Assembly: GCA_913053875.1 (NCBI GenBank)
Contig: CAJXGN010000002.1
Coordinates: 62,001-126,000 of the forward strand
Direction: 5' to 3'
DNA length: 64,000 bases
Source of the DNA: an uncultured Agromyces sp.
GTDB lineage: Bacteria > Actinomycetota > Actinomycetes > Actinomycetales > Microbacteriaceae
Positions 16,519 to 25,725 of the stretch are shown here, piece by piece. Under the pieces are notes generated by a model. That model was not told the DNA's origin. It was given only the letters and a program-made list of their open reading frames with translations, and searched no databases. Each line of letters opens with the position of its first letter. The stretch's first letter is position 1. Both the position numbers and the translations under genes were made by a program.

Positions 16519-19500
16519 ATGTTCCGCCGCATCGCCGTCGTGATCGCATCCGCGCTGGTCATCACGGGGGTGAGTGCGGCACCGAGCGTCGCGGCGCCAC
16601 CCGACGACGACCTGCCGGCCGTCTACACCGGCACGGTCGATGAGAAGGGCCTGGCGGCGATCATCGCGCTCGGCGTCGACCGGCACGACGTGGTCGCCAC
16701 GCCGGCCGACGATGGCGGCGTCGACGTCGAGGTGATCCTCGGCGGCGACCAGGCGGCCGAGCTCGCGGCGAAGGGCTTCGACCTCGAGCCGAAGCCGGTC
16801 GCGGCACCGCAGCAGCGGCTGCGCCTCTTCTCCGAACCGACCGGCGTGTTCCGCACCTACGGCGGCGCGGGCGGCATCCAGGAGGAACTGCAGCAGCAGG
16901 CATCCGACAACCCCACCATCGCCGAGTACGTCGAGTTCGGCGAGACGATCAACGGCACCCCGATCGCCGCCGTGCGGGTCACGAAGAACCCGGCGAAGGC
17001 GACGCCGGGCGACCGGCCGACCACCGTGTTCGCCGCCGCGCAGCACGCGCGCGAGTGGATCACGCCCGAGATGGTGCGGCGCCTGCTCGACGAGGTCGTC
17101 AGCGGATACGGCACGGATGCCCGCATCACCGAACTCGTCGACTCGACCGAGATGTGGTTCATCCCGGTCGCGAACCCCGACGGCTACGACTTCACGCACG
17201 AGGACCCGGCCAACCGGCTCTGGCGCAAGAACCTGCGCGAGATCAACGGCACCGCGGGCATCCAGGGCGGCGACGGCGTCGACCTCAACCGCAACTACCC
17301 GACCCGCTGGGGCTACGACAACGAGGGCTCGTCGCCCAACCCGTCAAGCGAGACCTACCGCGGGGCGGAGCCGGCCTCCGAGCCCGAGACGCAGGCGCTG
17401 ATCGACCTGTTCGACCAGATCACGCCGGAGTTCTTCGTGAACTACCACTCGGCCGCCGAGCTGCTGCTCTACGGCATCGGGTGGCAGGTCTCGACACCGT
17501 CGCCCGACGACGTGATCTACGAGGCGATGGTCGGCGACGACGCGAACCCGGCGGTCGAGGGCTACGACCCCGACATCTCGGCGGAGCTGTACACGACCAA
17601 CGGCGACACCGACACCCACATGCAGGCGGCGTTCGGCACGCTCGGCTTCACCCCCGAGATGTCGACCTGCCAGGCGGTCTCCGACCTCTACCCCGACGAC
17701 GAGTGGGAGGCGGGCGACTGCCAGAGCGGCTTCAACTTCCCCGACGACGAGGAGCTCATCCAGGAGGAGTACGAGAAGAACGTGCCGTTCGCGCTCGCGG
17801 TGGCCGAGTCGGCCCTCGACCCGGACGACCCGGTGTCGGTCGTCGGCCTCGACGCGGCCGACTTCGTGGTCGACTCGTTCGACGTCTCGTACGGCGACCC
17901 GCAGACGGTCGCGGTGACCGCCAAGCGCGCCCTCACGGCGAAGAAGATGTGGTACTCGATCAACGGCGGCCAGCCCGTGAACCGGAAGGTGACCGAGTGG
18001 ACCGGCGGAGATCGGTACGGCTTCGAGAACGCCGACTACTACGCCGAGTACCGCGCCGAGGTCTCGGGCGCGAGTCCGGGCGACGAGGTCGAGGTGTGGT
18101 TCACCGGCACCGCGAACGCCAAGGATGTCGGCCCGGGCAACGCCGGTCCGGTCGAGAGCGAGCACTTCACCTACGTGCTCGAGGAGGACTCGGATGCCCC
18201 GGTGCTGGTGCTCGCCAACGAGGACTACACCGGCGTGAACCCGACGTACGACGGCGTCACGGCGCCGAAGTACGCCGATGCGCACGTGGACGCACTCGCC
18301 GCCAACGGCGTGGCATCCGCCGTCTGGGATGTCGACGCGCAGGGCGTGCCGCATCCGCTGGGCGTGCTCTCGCACTTCGGCGCGGCGATCTGGTACCTCG
18401 GCGACAACCGGCTGACGCAGGACCCGGAGGACGAGATCACGAACACGCCGTTCGGTCCGTTGCCCGACACGTCGGTCGCCGAGCGCCAGCAGTACCTGAC
18501 GCTGGCGGTGCGCGACTGGCTGAACGAGGGCGGCAACCTCGCCACCGCCGGTGAGACCGCGCAGTGGTACGGGTTCATCAACGACATCGGCCTGGGCGGC
18601 ATCTACTACGGCCTGAACGGTGACCCCACGGCCGAGTGCAATGTCGCGAGCGATTTCTTCGGCGAGTGCCTCATTCTGGCCGACGACTTCGCGCAGTACT
18701 GGCTCGGCGGCTACCAGCGGCTCGATGCCGGCGCCCAGACCGGGGTCACCGGCATCGCGCCGCCGTTCGAGGGGCTCTCCGCCGAGTTCGGCGGGCCGGC
18801 CACCGCCGACAACCCGATCGACGAACCCGGCCAGTTCGTGGCGACGAGCGACGTGCTGCCGGTGGCCGACTTCCCCGACTTCGCGAGCGAGGCGGTGGCG
18901 ACCTACGCCGACCCGTACGCGCCGGTCGAGGGCGAGTGGCTGGCGCTCGCCGGCCACGTCGACGACGGGTACCAGCGGCTGGCGCGCACGTTCGACCTGA
19001 CGGCGTTGGCGCCGGGTGACGCACCGCGGTTCGAGGCGCAGATCGGGTTCAACATCGAGGCGAGCTACGACAACGTCATCGTCGAGGTGCACACCGTCGG
19101 CGCCGACGACTGGACGACGCTGCCCGACGCGAACGGCAACACGTCGACCGCCGTGCCAGCCGAGTGCTTCGCGGGCTTCCTGCTCGACGAGCATCCGTTC
19201 CTCGAGAACTACCTGACGCCCGGCTTCCCGTGCACGCCCACGGGCGACACCGGCGAGTGGAACGCCTTGACCGGCGTCTCCGGCGGCTTCCTGCCCGTGT
19301 CGTTCGACCTGTCGGCCTATGCCGGCAGCGAGATCGAGCTCGTCGTGAGCTACGTGACCGACCCGGCCTTCGGCGGACTCGGCGTCGTGCTCGACGACAC
19401 CAAGCTCGTCACCGGCGTCGACACGGTCAGCGAGGCCGAGGGCTTCGAGACCGGCCTCGGCGCGTGGTCGGTGATCGGCGCCCCCGACGGCAGCCCGGGC

Positions 19501-19659
19501 AACTTCGGCGACTGGGAGCGCAGCACGGGCTTCCCGCCGATCGGCGCGGTGGTCGCGACCGACCACTCCCTGCTCTTCGGCTTCGGCCTCGAGCAGCTCG
19601 CGACCGACGAGGCCCGGGAGGAAGTGGTGGGCGACATCCTGGCCCACTTCGGGCTCTGA
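16519..19659 (+). CDS. Secreted M14 zinc carboxypeptidase with C-terminal extension
   Basis: 1046 residues. Signal peptide (MFRRIAVVIASALVITG, cleavage near VAA). The M14 domain (about 110-440) has zinc ligands H176-x-x-E179 (QHAREWITPE) and H310 (NYHSAAE), NPDGYDF, GVDLNRNYP and catalytic Glu380 (FTPEMS). The C-terminal ~550 residues carry beta-rich modules resembling those of secreted immune-inhibitor-A-like peptidases. It would trim C-terminal residues from extracellular peptides. ATG 16519 follows GAGGGGGG. An ATG at 16447 with GGGAGGAAC is also in frame and would add 24 hydrophilic residues ahead of the signal peptide. Confidence 0.92.
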   Translation: MFRRIAVVIASALVITGVSAAPSVAAPPDDDLPAVYTGTVDEKGLAAIIALGVDRHDVVATPADDGGVDVEVILGGDQAAELAAKGFDLEPKPVAAPQQRLRLFSEPTGVFRTYGGAGGIQEELQQQASDNPTIAEYVEFGETINGTPIAAVRVTKNPAKATPGDRPTTVFAAAQHAREWITPEMVRRLLDEVVSGYGTDARITELVDSTEMWFIPVANPDGYDFTHEDPANRLWRKNLREINGTAGIQGGDGVDLNRNYPTRWGYDNEGSSPNPSSETYRGAEPASEPETQALIDLFDQITPEFFVNYHSAAELLLYGIGWQVSTPSPDDVIYEAMVGDDANPAVEGYDPDISAELYTTNGDTDTHMQAAFGTLGFTPEMSTCQAVSDLYPDDEWEAGDCQSGFNFPDDEELIQEEYEKNVPFALAVAESALDPDDPVSVVGLDAADFVVDSFDVSYGDPQTVAVTAKRALTAKKMWYSINGGQPVNRKVTEWTGGDRYGFENADYYAEYRAEVSGASPGDEVEVWFTGTANAKDVGPGNAGPVESEHFTYVLEEDSDAPVLVLANEDYTGVNPTYDGVTAPKYADAHVDALAANGVASAVWDVDAQGVPHPLGVLSHFGAAIWYLGDNRLTQDPEDEITNTPFGPLPDTSVAERQQYLTLAVRDWLNEGGNLATAGETAQWYGFINDIGLGGIYYGLNGDPTAECNVASDFFGECLILADDFAQYWLGGYQRLDAGAQTGVTGIAPPFEGLSAEFGGPATADNPIDEPGQFVATSDVLPVADFPDFASEAVATYADPYAPVEGEWLALAGHVDDGYQRLARTFDLTALAPGDAPRFEAQIGFNIEASYDNVIVEVHTVGADDWTTLPDANGNTSTAVPAECFAGFLLDEHPFLENYLTPGFPCTPTGDTGEWNALTGVSGGFLPVSFDLSAYAGSEIELVVSYVTDPAFGGLGVVLDDTKLVTGVDTVSEAEGFETGLGAWSVIGAPDGSPGNFGDWERSTGFPPIGAVVATDHSLLFGFGLEQLATDEAREEVVGDILAHFGL

Positions 19660-19670
19660 GTCGCAGAGCG

Positions 19671-19706
19671 ACGGGCGGCGGATGCCTCGGGGCATCCGCC
19701 GCCCGT
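19671..19706 (+). terminator. Perfect hairpin terminator
   Basis: ACGGGCGGCGGATGCC (19671-19686), loop TCGG, GGCATCCGCCGCCCGT (19691-19706): a perfect 16-bp stem 11 bp after the carboxypeptidase stop. The core is the GGATGCC/GGCATCC heptamer seen in several other hairpins here. Confidence 0.85.
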
Positions 19707-19745
19707 CGTCGTGCCGGGGCGCCGGGTCAGCCGAGGTCGAGCACG

Positions 19746-19865
19746 GTGATCGGCGACGAGCTCGCGGTCGCCCGCGCGCTGCGCGACCTCTCCGAGCGGC
19801 TGCTGCACACGACCGAGCGCGACATCACGAACCTCACCGGCGAGCCCGCGCACGTCCACCGGTAG
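19746..19865 (+). CDS. Possible 39-aa peptide or gene remnant
   Basis: GTG 19746 to TAG 19865 gives a 39-residue helical peptide (ARALRDLSERLLHTTERD, NLTGEPAHVHR). Essentially every codon ends in G or C, like real genes here, but there is no convincing ribosome-binding site and I know no family. It may be the tail of a lost gene. Confidence 0.3.
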   Translation: MIGDELAVARALRDLSERLLHTTERDITNLTGEPAHVHR

Positions 19866-19922
19866 CATCCGCTGCCCACACCGACTGCGGAGCCACTCAG
19901 CTTGCTCGGGTAGGGTCCTCGG

Positions 19923-20606
19923 GTGTTCTCGTACACCCACCTCACCGACCGTTCCGCCGTCGACCGCGCGCTCGAGGACTTCGACCGGCTCGGCCGCGAG
20001 GCGTTCCTGGGCGAGTACGGCTTCGGCGAGGACCGCGACTACTTCCTGGTCACCGACGCCGGGCGCTACGACTCGAAGGCGATCTTCGGGGTGGCGTTCG
20101 GCTACCAGTTCGGCGTGACGCCCGGACCCGAGGTGTTCAGCGGCGGCCGCACCGGCGCCGCCGGGCGACTGGCCGAGCTCGGCTACACGATCGAGGGCAT
20201 CGACGACCGGCGGAGCCGGCAGACGTTCCTCACGTTCGACGAGGCGCTCGAGGCGCGACCGCTCCCCCACGATCACCTCGACGCCGTCCGCCGCTACCTC
20301 GCGCGCCGCGACGACACGGAGTTCTACGTGCCGGCCAGCGGCGCGTACATCGCCGCGGTGCCGCGCAAGGGCAACGCGACGGCGTTCATCTACGGCGACT
20401 ACATCTCGCACCGCACCGCGAAGGGCGTCGGCGAGCTCATCCCGCTCACCGCCGCCCGCGCCCGGACCACCGGCGGCTCCTCGCGCGCTGCGCGTACCGT
20501 TCGTGCGGCGAAGCCCGCCCGCCCGGTCGTTCCGGAGCGCGTCGAGTCGGTCTGCCCGAACTGCACCATGGTGCTGCCGGTGAGCGGCGAGTGCGAGTTC
20601 TGCTGA
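19923..20606 (+). CDS. ScoMcrA-like N-terminal head domain protein with C-terminal zinc ribbon
   Basis: 227 residues from GTG 19923. Residues ~15-95 (DYFLVTDAGRYDSKAIFGVA, VFSGGRTGAAGRLAELGYTI) resemble the N-terminal head domain of ScoMcrA-type modification-dependent restriction enzymes. A middle region (FYVPASGAYIAAVPRKGNA, FIYGDYISHRT) is unrecognised. An Ala/Arg linker leads to a zinc ribbon CPNC-x11-CEFC at the end. No SRA or HNH nuclease domain is present, so it is not a complete McrA. A role in recognising modified DNA is inference. A 31-bp tandem repeat and repeat C follow. Confidence 0.75.
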   Translation: MFSYTHLTDRSAVDRALEDFDRLGREAFLGEYGFGEDRDYFLVTDAGRYDSKAIFGVAFGYQFGVTPGPEVFSGGRTGAAGRLAELGYTIEGIDDRRSRQTFLTFDEALEARPLPHDHLDAVRRYLARRDDTEFYVPASGAYIAAVPRKGNATAFIYGDYISHRTAKGVGELIPLTAARARTTGGSSRAARTVRAAKPARPVVPERVESVCPNCTMVLPVSGECEFC

Positions 20607-20637
20607 CGCGGCCCGACCGGTCGGCCGGCCACGCTCC

Positions 20638-20762
20638 CGGCACGTGCCCGGTCGGCTGCGCCCGCGCCCCGGCACCTGCCCGGTCTGCCGACACCGCCCC
20701 GGCACGTGCCCGGTCGGCTGCGCCCGCGCCCCGGCACCTGCCCGGTCGGCTGCGCCCGCGCG
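20638..20762. repeat. 31-bp tandem repeat, four copies
   Basis: Four consecutive units close to CCGGCACGTGCCCGGTCGGC + TGCGCCCGCGC. Copies 1 and 3 have CACGTG, copies 2 and 4 CACCTG, and copy 2 diverges at its 3' half. Non-coding, directly after the ScoMcrA-like gene and before repeat C. No spacers, so not a CRISPR. Confidence 0.85.
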
Positions 20763-20767
20763 GGCCT

Positions 20768-20853
20768 CTCCCGAAAACATGCAACTCGGTCGGAAACCCG
20801 GCGTGTCTGCATGTTTTGGGTGCGGATGAGTCAGATCTGCATGTTTTCGGGAG
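20768..20853 (+). repeat. Structured intergenic repeat, copy C
   Basis: Best-preserved copy: CTCCCGAAAACATGCA (20768-20783) and TGCATGTTTTCGGGAG (20838-20853) are a perfect 16-bp inverted repeat, with GGCGTGTCTGCATGTTTT between. It ends 33 bp from the MFS stop at 20887 and lies between convergent genes. Confidence 0.93.
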
Positions 20854-20886
20854 GGGGAATGGTGGGCCCGGGCCGCGCGAGGGCGG

Positions 20887-22197
20887 TCAGCGGCGTCGCA
20901 GCACCACCAGGAACCAGCCCATCGCGAGCACGGGCACGAGGGCGAGCAGCGCGAGTCCGGCCCATGCGCCCGCGAGGTCGGCCAGCGCGAACACCGCGAG
21001 CGGGCCGACGGCGGCGCCGATGTCGCCCGCGGTTCGGGTGACGCCGACCGCGGCGCCCGACGAGCGGCCGGGGAACGTCTCGGCGGTCACGACGCTCGGC
21101 ACCACGTTCGCGAGGCTCGTCGCCACGGCGTAGCCGATGATCGCCGCGCCGAACCACCACGGCGAGCCGAGCACGCCGAACAGCAGCATCACACCGCCTG
21201 CGCCCAGCGTCGAGACGATCACGACCGGCACCTTCGCGCCCGCGTCGACCCAGCGCCCGACGAGCGGCAGCGCGCCGGCGCTCGCGACTGTGCCGAGCGC
21301 GAACGCGATGCCGAGGGTCATCGGCGTGAGGCCGCCCTGCTCGTAGGCGAGCACCGGAATGAGCCCCTGCTCCCCCGCGAACCGCGCGAAGAACAGCGCG
21401 AACGACACCACGGCGAGCGCGACCAGCACCCGCCGCGCGTCGCCGGGTCGGGGCACGGATGCCTCAGGGCCGACGGATGCCCCGGAACCGGCGGGTGCCC
21501 CCGAAGCGACAGATGCCTCAGGGCCGACGGATGCCCCGGGCTCGATCGCCGCCGCCCCTGCGTCGCCCGCCCCACCAGGCCGATCCGCGAGCGCGGCCCA
21601 GTACCCGCGCGCCGGGCGCACGAGGTCCACGCCCACGGCCACGAGCACCGGCACCGCCGCCGCCAGGAACGCCGCCGGCACCCCGGCGAGCGTGACCGCC
21701 ACGCCGCCGAGCATCGAGCCGACGGCAGCCGCGCCCATCTGCACGATCGTCGCGAGCGCGATCACCCGACCGCGCCGGGCGGCCGGCGCGCCCGCGAACA
21801 GCACGGCGAACCCGAGCGTGATCGCGGCCCCGCCCAGCAGCCCGGCGACCAGCCGCAGCCCGATCAGCCACTCGGCCGACCCGACGAACCCGGTCACCGC
21901 GGTCACCGCCGCGAGCAGCACGAGCACCGTCAGCACCATCGGCCGCGCGGGCAGCCGGCGCAGCGCCAGGCCCGCGGGCACGTTGGCGATGACCCGTCCG
22001 ATCGCGAACGCGGCGATGATCGGCCCGAGCAGCACGATCGGCACGTGCAGCTCGTCGACGAACAGCGGCAGCACGGGCACGACCACGCCCCACGTCATCT
22101 GCGCGGTGCCGATGAGCGCGCAGATGAGCAGCGCCTGGCCGAGGCCCGGCTCGGCCGGGCAGGCCGGAGCCTGCCCGGCCGTCGCCACCGAGCTCAC
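20887..22197 (-). CDS. MFS transporter
   Basis: 436 residues with twelve predicted hydrophobic segments in two halves. The first half shows the MFS loop region around AIGRVIANVPAGLALRRLP. The central cytosolic linker is built of Glu/Ala/Ser/Val/Gly/Pro repeats encoded by tandem GGATGCC-type units. GTG 22195-22197 overlaps the upstream oxygenase stop (GTGA), so it is the last gene of the flavin-enzyme cluster. It probably exports an end product or imports substrate; direction is unknown. Confidence 0.9.
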   Translation of the reverse strand: MSSVATAGQAPACPAEPGLGQALLICALIGTAQMTWGVVVPVLPLFVDELHVPIVLLGPIIAAFAIGRVIANVPAGLALRRLPARPMVLTVLVLLAAVTAVTGFVGSAEWLIGLRLVAGLLGGAAITLGFAVLFAGAPAARRGRVIALATIVQMGAAAVGSMLGGVAVTLAGVPAAFLAAAVPVLVAVGVDLVRPARGYWAALADRPGGAGDAGAAAIEPGASVGPEASVASGAPAGSGASVGPEASVPRPGDARRVLVALAVVSFALFFARFAGEQGLIPVLAYEQGGLTPMTLGIAFALGTVASAGALPLVGRWVDAGAKVPVVIVSTLGAGGVMLLFGVLGSPWWFGAAIIGYAVATSLANVVPSVVTAETFPGRSSGAAVGVTRTAGDIGAAVGPLAVFALADLAGAWAGLALLALVPVLAMGWFLVVLRRR

Positions 22198-23531
22198 GCC
22201 GCCAGGTTGTCGCGCAGCAGCGCGCCTGACGTGCGCGGCGCGAGCACCCCGCGGCGGGCGAGCTCGGGCACGAGCAGTTCGGCGATGTCGGCGAGGCCCG
22301 ACGGCGTCGGCAGCGGCGTGGTGAACATGTAGCCGCCCCGCGATCCGGTGTCGGCGAAGTTCTCCTCGAGGGCATCCGCGATCGAGGCGGGCGTGCCGAG
22401 CACGGTGTGGTCGAGCCCGGTGGCGTGCTGCCATCCGTGCTCGAAGAACTCCGTGCGGCTCATCGCGTGGTCGACGCCGTACTCGTCGACGAGCTTGCCC
22501 ACCAGGCCGCCCGGCGTCGCGTTCACAGCCGCCACCGACGACGCCAGCTCACCGAGCACGATCGTCGCGGGCAGCCCCGAGAAGTCGTACCCGGCGTTGT
22601 GCGAGAGGTAGGCGCCCACGGCGTCCTCGCTCCAGTACTCCTCCACCTCGTCGCGTCGCGCGAGCGCCTCGTCGTGCGTGCGCCCGACGATCACCTGCGT
22701 GGCCCAGAGGATGCCCACGCCCGACGGGTCGCGGCCTTCCGAGACGAGCGCCTCGTCGAGCATCCGCCGGTGCCGCTGCTGCGCCGACAGCGGCCCGCCG
22801 AATCCGAAGATCACGTCGGCGAACTTCGCCGAGGTCGCGATGCCGCGCGGCGAGTTGCCCGCCTGCACGAGCACCGGATGCCCCTGCGGACTCGGCATCG
22901 AGCTGAGCGGACCCTTCACCTTGAAGAACTGCCCGTCGTGGTCGATCGCGTGCACAAGCGCGGGGTCGGCGAACCGCCCGGTCTCCCGGTCCATGAGGAT
23001 CGCCTCGGGCGGCACCGAGTCCCACAGCGCCCTGCAGACGTCGATGAACTCCTCCATGCGCTCGTAGCGCAGGCCGTGCTCGAGCAGCTGGTCGAAGCCG
23101 TAGTTCGCGGCGTCGGCGCTGCGGCTCGACGCGACGACGTTGAACGCGATGCGACCGCCGGTCACGTGGTCGAGCGAGTTCAGCAGCCGCGCCACGTAGA
23201 ACGGGTGCATGAACGTCGAGGAATACGTCAGGCCGAAGCCGATGTCGCGGGTCGCGCCGGCCATCGCGGCGATGAACGGGCTCATGTCCTGCCGCGGCCA
23301 CTGCACCCCCCACTCGACGGCCGGGGCGATCGAACCGCCCCACGTGTCGGGAATGCCGCTGCCGTCGCCGAAGAACAGCAGGTGCATGCCGGCGCGCTCG
23401 GCGGTGACGGCGATCTCCTGGAACATCCGCACGTCGGGGAACGTGCGCCCGACCCACGAGCCCGGCCTGGCCCAGCGCCCCTCGGTGTGCGTGAACGACA
23501 GGTCGAACGCGACGTGCATGCCGCCGCTCAT
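22194..23531 (-). CDS. LLM-class FMN-dependent monooxygenase, DszA/NtaA/SnaA type
   Basis: 445 residues, TIM-barrel bacterial-luciferase-like protein. Family marks: FGDGSGIPDTW, GLTYSSTFMHPFYVARLLNSLDH, the phosphate/flavin loop TGGRIAFNVVASS (Asn131) and NYGFDQLLEHGLRYERMEEF. Members use reduced FMN from a partner reductase to cleave C-N or C-S bonds (nitrilotriacetate, EDTA, dibenzothiophene sulfone). The ATG overlaps the stop of the amidohydrolase gene by 4 nt. Its partner reductases are probably the two encoded at 28860-29899. Substrate not determinable. Confidence 0.92.
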   Translation of the reverse strand: MSGGMHVAFDLSFTHTEGRWARPGSWVGRTFPDVRMFQEIAVTAERAGMHLLFFGDGSGIPDTWGGSIAPAVEWGVQWPRQDMSPFIAAMAGATRDIGFGLTYSSTFMHPFYVARLLNSLDHVTGGRIAFNVVASSRSADAANYGFDQLLEHGLRYERMEEFIDVCRALWDSVPPEAILMDRETGRFADPALVHAIDHDGQFFKVKGPLSSMPSPQGHPVLVQAGNSPRGIATSAKFADVIFGFGGPLSAQQRHRRMLDEALVSEGRDPSGVGILWATQVIVGRTHDEALARRDEVEEYWSEDAVGAYLSHNAGYDFSGLPATIVLGELASSVAAVNATPGGLVGKLVDEYGVDHAMSRTEFFEHGWQHATGLDHTVLGTPASIADALEENFADTGSRGGYMFTTPLPTPSGLADIAELLVPELARRGVLAPRTSGALLRDNLAA

Positions 23532-24439
23532 GCGCCGACCCCTGCGGCCGGTGCGGTGATGGATGCCTCCGACGAACCCGCGACTCCTCCGATGCCCGCC
23601 GCGTCGGCGCCCGTCGAGTCGGTGGCGGATGCCTCGCAGCCGCACGCGCCGTAGTCGGACGCCGACTCGGCCGGTGCAGCGACGGATGCCTCGCCGGCAG
23701 CCCCCGCCCACACCTCGGCCACGGTCTCGACGTCGCCGATCACGGCGACGTTCAGCGCCAGCGACTCCACCGCCGCGGCGTGGAGCTCCGCCGAGTACGC
23801 GGCGGTCGCGTCCTCCGCGAGCACCACGGGCCAGCCGAGCTGCAGCGCGTCGGTCGCGGTCGCGGCGACGCAGCACTCGGTCGTGAGGCCGGCGACGGCC
23901 ACCCACTCGACGCCGTCGGCGGTGAGCCGCTCGGCGAGGCCCGTGCCGAGGAACCCGCTGTATCCGCGCTTGCCGAATCGCGGCTCGCCGTCGGCGGGCA
24001 CGACCCCGTACCACTCGGCGCCCGGCGTGCCGATCACGCACGGCTCGTCCGGACCGATCGGCGCGTCGAGTTCGCCCGTGCGCAGCCACTTGCTCGCGCG
24101 CCAGGGCTCGTCGGCCGGCGTCGCCAGCTCGACCCAGTACACCGGCACACCGGCCGAGCGGGCGAGCGCGACCAGGTCGGCGCACCGCTCCACCGCGGCG
24201 GCGACAGCCTCGTGTGCGTCGTCGTCGAGTCCGTAGTCGCCGAGATGGGCGGGGTCGCCGAACGAGCGCTGCACGTCGATCACGAGCACGGCGCCCCGGT
24301 CGGGGCGGAGGGCGGCGAGCCGGTGGTCTGCGACGTGAGCGTCGACAGGTCGGTCATCAACGAGCCCGCCGTCGGCGAGCCGCGAGTCGGCGGCGACTCG
24401 GTGGTCAGCGGCCCGGTCGTCGCCAGCCACGCCAGTCAC
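23528..24439 (-). CDS. Isochorismatase-like (RutB-type) cysteine hydrolase
   Basis: 303 residues. The core (48-235) has the catalytic triad of the cysteine hydrolase superfamily: Asp55 (VLVIDVQRSF), Lys157 (FGKRGYSGF) and Cys190 (GLTTECCVAATATDA). RutB, the peroxyureidoacrylate amidohydrolase of the Rut pathway, is one member and fits the RutA-like neighbour. About 45 residues of Asp/Ala/His-rich N-terminus and 65 of Ala/Ser-rich C-terminus lie outside the core and look non-catalytic. GTG 24437-24439 overlaps the upstream stop (GTGA). Nicotinamidase-like or other amidase activity remains possible. Confidence 0.9.
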   Translation of the reverse strand: MTGVAGDDRAADHRVAADSRLADGGLVDDRPVDAHVADHRLAALRPDRGAVLVIDVQRSFGDPAHLGDYGLDDDAHEAVAAAVERCADLVALARSAGVPVYWVELATPADEPWRASKWLRTGELDAPIGPDEPCVIGTPGAEWYGVVPADGEPRFGKRGYSGFLGTGLAERLTADGVEWVAVAGLTTECCVAATATDALQLGWPVVLAEDATAAYSAELHAAAVESLALNVAVIGDVETVAEVWAGAAGEASVAAPAESASDYGACGCEASATDSTGADAAGIGGVAGSSEASITAPAAGVGA

Positions 24440-25578
24440 GACGCGACCTCGGCGTCGGCGGCCGGCGCCTGCGAGGCATCCGCCCCGGCAGCATCCGCCT
24501 CAGCGGCATCCGCCCCGGCCCCACCCGACTCCGCCGCCCGCAGCGCGGGCAGCACCGACTCGCCGAAGCGCGGCAGCCCCTCGAGGTAGTCGGGGAAGAT
24601 CAGCATGAGCCCGTCGAGCTCGGCCCGGTCGAGGATGTCGAGCACCTTCTCCGAGAGCGTCTCGGCCGAGCCGGTGACGTACGGGGTCTGGAAGGCCTCC
24701 TCGCCCTTCGCGCCCTCGGCCCAGGAGAGGGCGCGCTGCGCGTCCCACCCCCACGAGCGGCGCATGTTCGACAGCGCCTCGCGGTCGAGGCCCTCGCCGT
24801 AGCGCTCGGCGGTCGCCTCGGCCTCGGCGTCGGTGTCGCCCTGCACGATGGTCATCATCGAGTAGGTGCGCACGGTGCGGCCGTTCGCCGCGGCGCGCTC
24901 GTGCACGTCGCGCGAGAGGTCGCGCATGCCCTCGATCGACTCGGAGCCGAGGAACGCGCCGTCGGAGTACTGCGCCTGGAAGGCACGGCCCCGGTCGGAG
25001 CGGCCCGCGGAGATGATGGTCGGCCGCGGGTCGGGCAGCGGCCGCGACTCGCAGTCGGTCAGGGTGAAGAACTGCCCGTTCATGGTCACCGACGGCTCCG
25101 ACCACAGGCGCAGCACGGCCTGGGTCCACTCCTCGGTCATGGCGTAGCGGTCGTCGTGGCTCATCGTCTCGTCCCAGATGCCCATCTGCTGGAACTCGTC
25201 GGCGTAGGCGCCGTTGACGATGTTCATGCCCGCGCGCCCGCCGCTGATCTGCTGCAGCGTGGTGAACACCTTCGCCGCGAAGGCGGGGTTCTGCATGTTG
25301 GCGTGCACGGTCGCCCAGATCTTGACGCGCTCGGTCGCCTCGGCGAGACCGGCCATCATCGTCATCGACTCGAGCGTCTCACCCCAGTGGTCGGTCGAGC
25401 CGCCGAATCCGCGCCACTTCGCCATCGCCATGATGAAGTCGAGGCCCGCGTCCTCGGCCAGGCGCGCGACCTGCCGGTTGTAGTCGTAGCTCGCGGGCGG
25501 GTACGGCGCGGTGCTCGAGATCATCCAGCCGCCGGCCGCGTTCGGCAGGAAGACGCCGTAGTCCTTGTGGTCACCCAT
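24436..25578 (-). CDS. RutA-like LLM-class flavin-dependent oxygenase
   Basis: 380 residues. Several stretches match RutA pyrimidine oxygenase: GGWMIS (16-21), RGFGG (56-60), the SMTMMAGLAEAT segment, ISGGRAGMNIVNG (111-123), EFQQMGIW (128-135) and the LTDCESRPLP region. RutA opens the uracil ring using a flavin-N5-oxide or flavin peroxide. Alkanesulfonate monooxygenases are the nearest alternative. The C-terminal ~30 residues are Ala/Asp low complexity encoded by GCATCC-rich DNA. It begins after a long intercistronic hairpin that separates it from the binding-protein gene. Confidence 0.9.
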   Translation of the reverse strand: MGDHKDYGVFLPNAAGGWMISSTAPYPPASYDYNRQVARLAEDAGLDFIMAMAKWRGFGGSTDHWGETLESMTMMAGLAEATERVKIWATVHANMQNPAFAAKVFTTLQQISGGRAGMNIVNGAYADEFQQMGIWDETMSHDDRYAMTEEWTQAVLRLWSEPSVTMNGQFFTLTDCESRPLPDPRPTIISAGRSDRGRAFQAQYSDGAFLGSESIEGMRDLSRDVHERAAANGRTVRTYSMMTIVQGDTDAEAEATAERYGEGLDREALSNMRRSWGWDAQRALSWAEGAKGEEAFQTPYVTGSAETLSEKVLDILDRAELDGLMLIFPDYLEGLPRFGESVLPALRAAESGGAGADAAEADAAGADASQAPAADAEVAS

Positions 25579-25620
25579 CGTGATCTCTTTCGTCTCGTGT
25601 GTCGTGGTGGTGGGGGCGAG

Positions 25621-25711
25621 CGGATGCCCCGGGGCCGGGGCCGCCCGACCGGCACGCGGTGCGCGCGAGGCGCCCGTCGCGTGCGGTCGGGCGTTCGGCC
25701 CGGGGCATCCG
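25621..25711 (-). terminator. Long two-tier intercistronic hairpin
   Basis: CGGATGCCCCGGGGCCG (25621-25637) pairs with CGGCCCGGGGCATCCG (25696-25711), and inside it GCCCGACCGGCACGCG (25643-25658) pairs with CGCGTGCGGTCGGGC (25678-25692) with one bulge. It lies just after the binding-protein stop and before the oxygenase gene. It may be a partial terminator, or stabilise the upstream transport mRNA. Confidence 0.7.
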
Positions 25712-25725
25712 ATCGCCTGGTGCGC

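Noticed and set aside
20638..20762. Possible CRISPR array
   Set aside because: Units follow one another without unique spacers and there are no cas genes; it is a simple tandem repeat.
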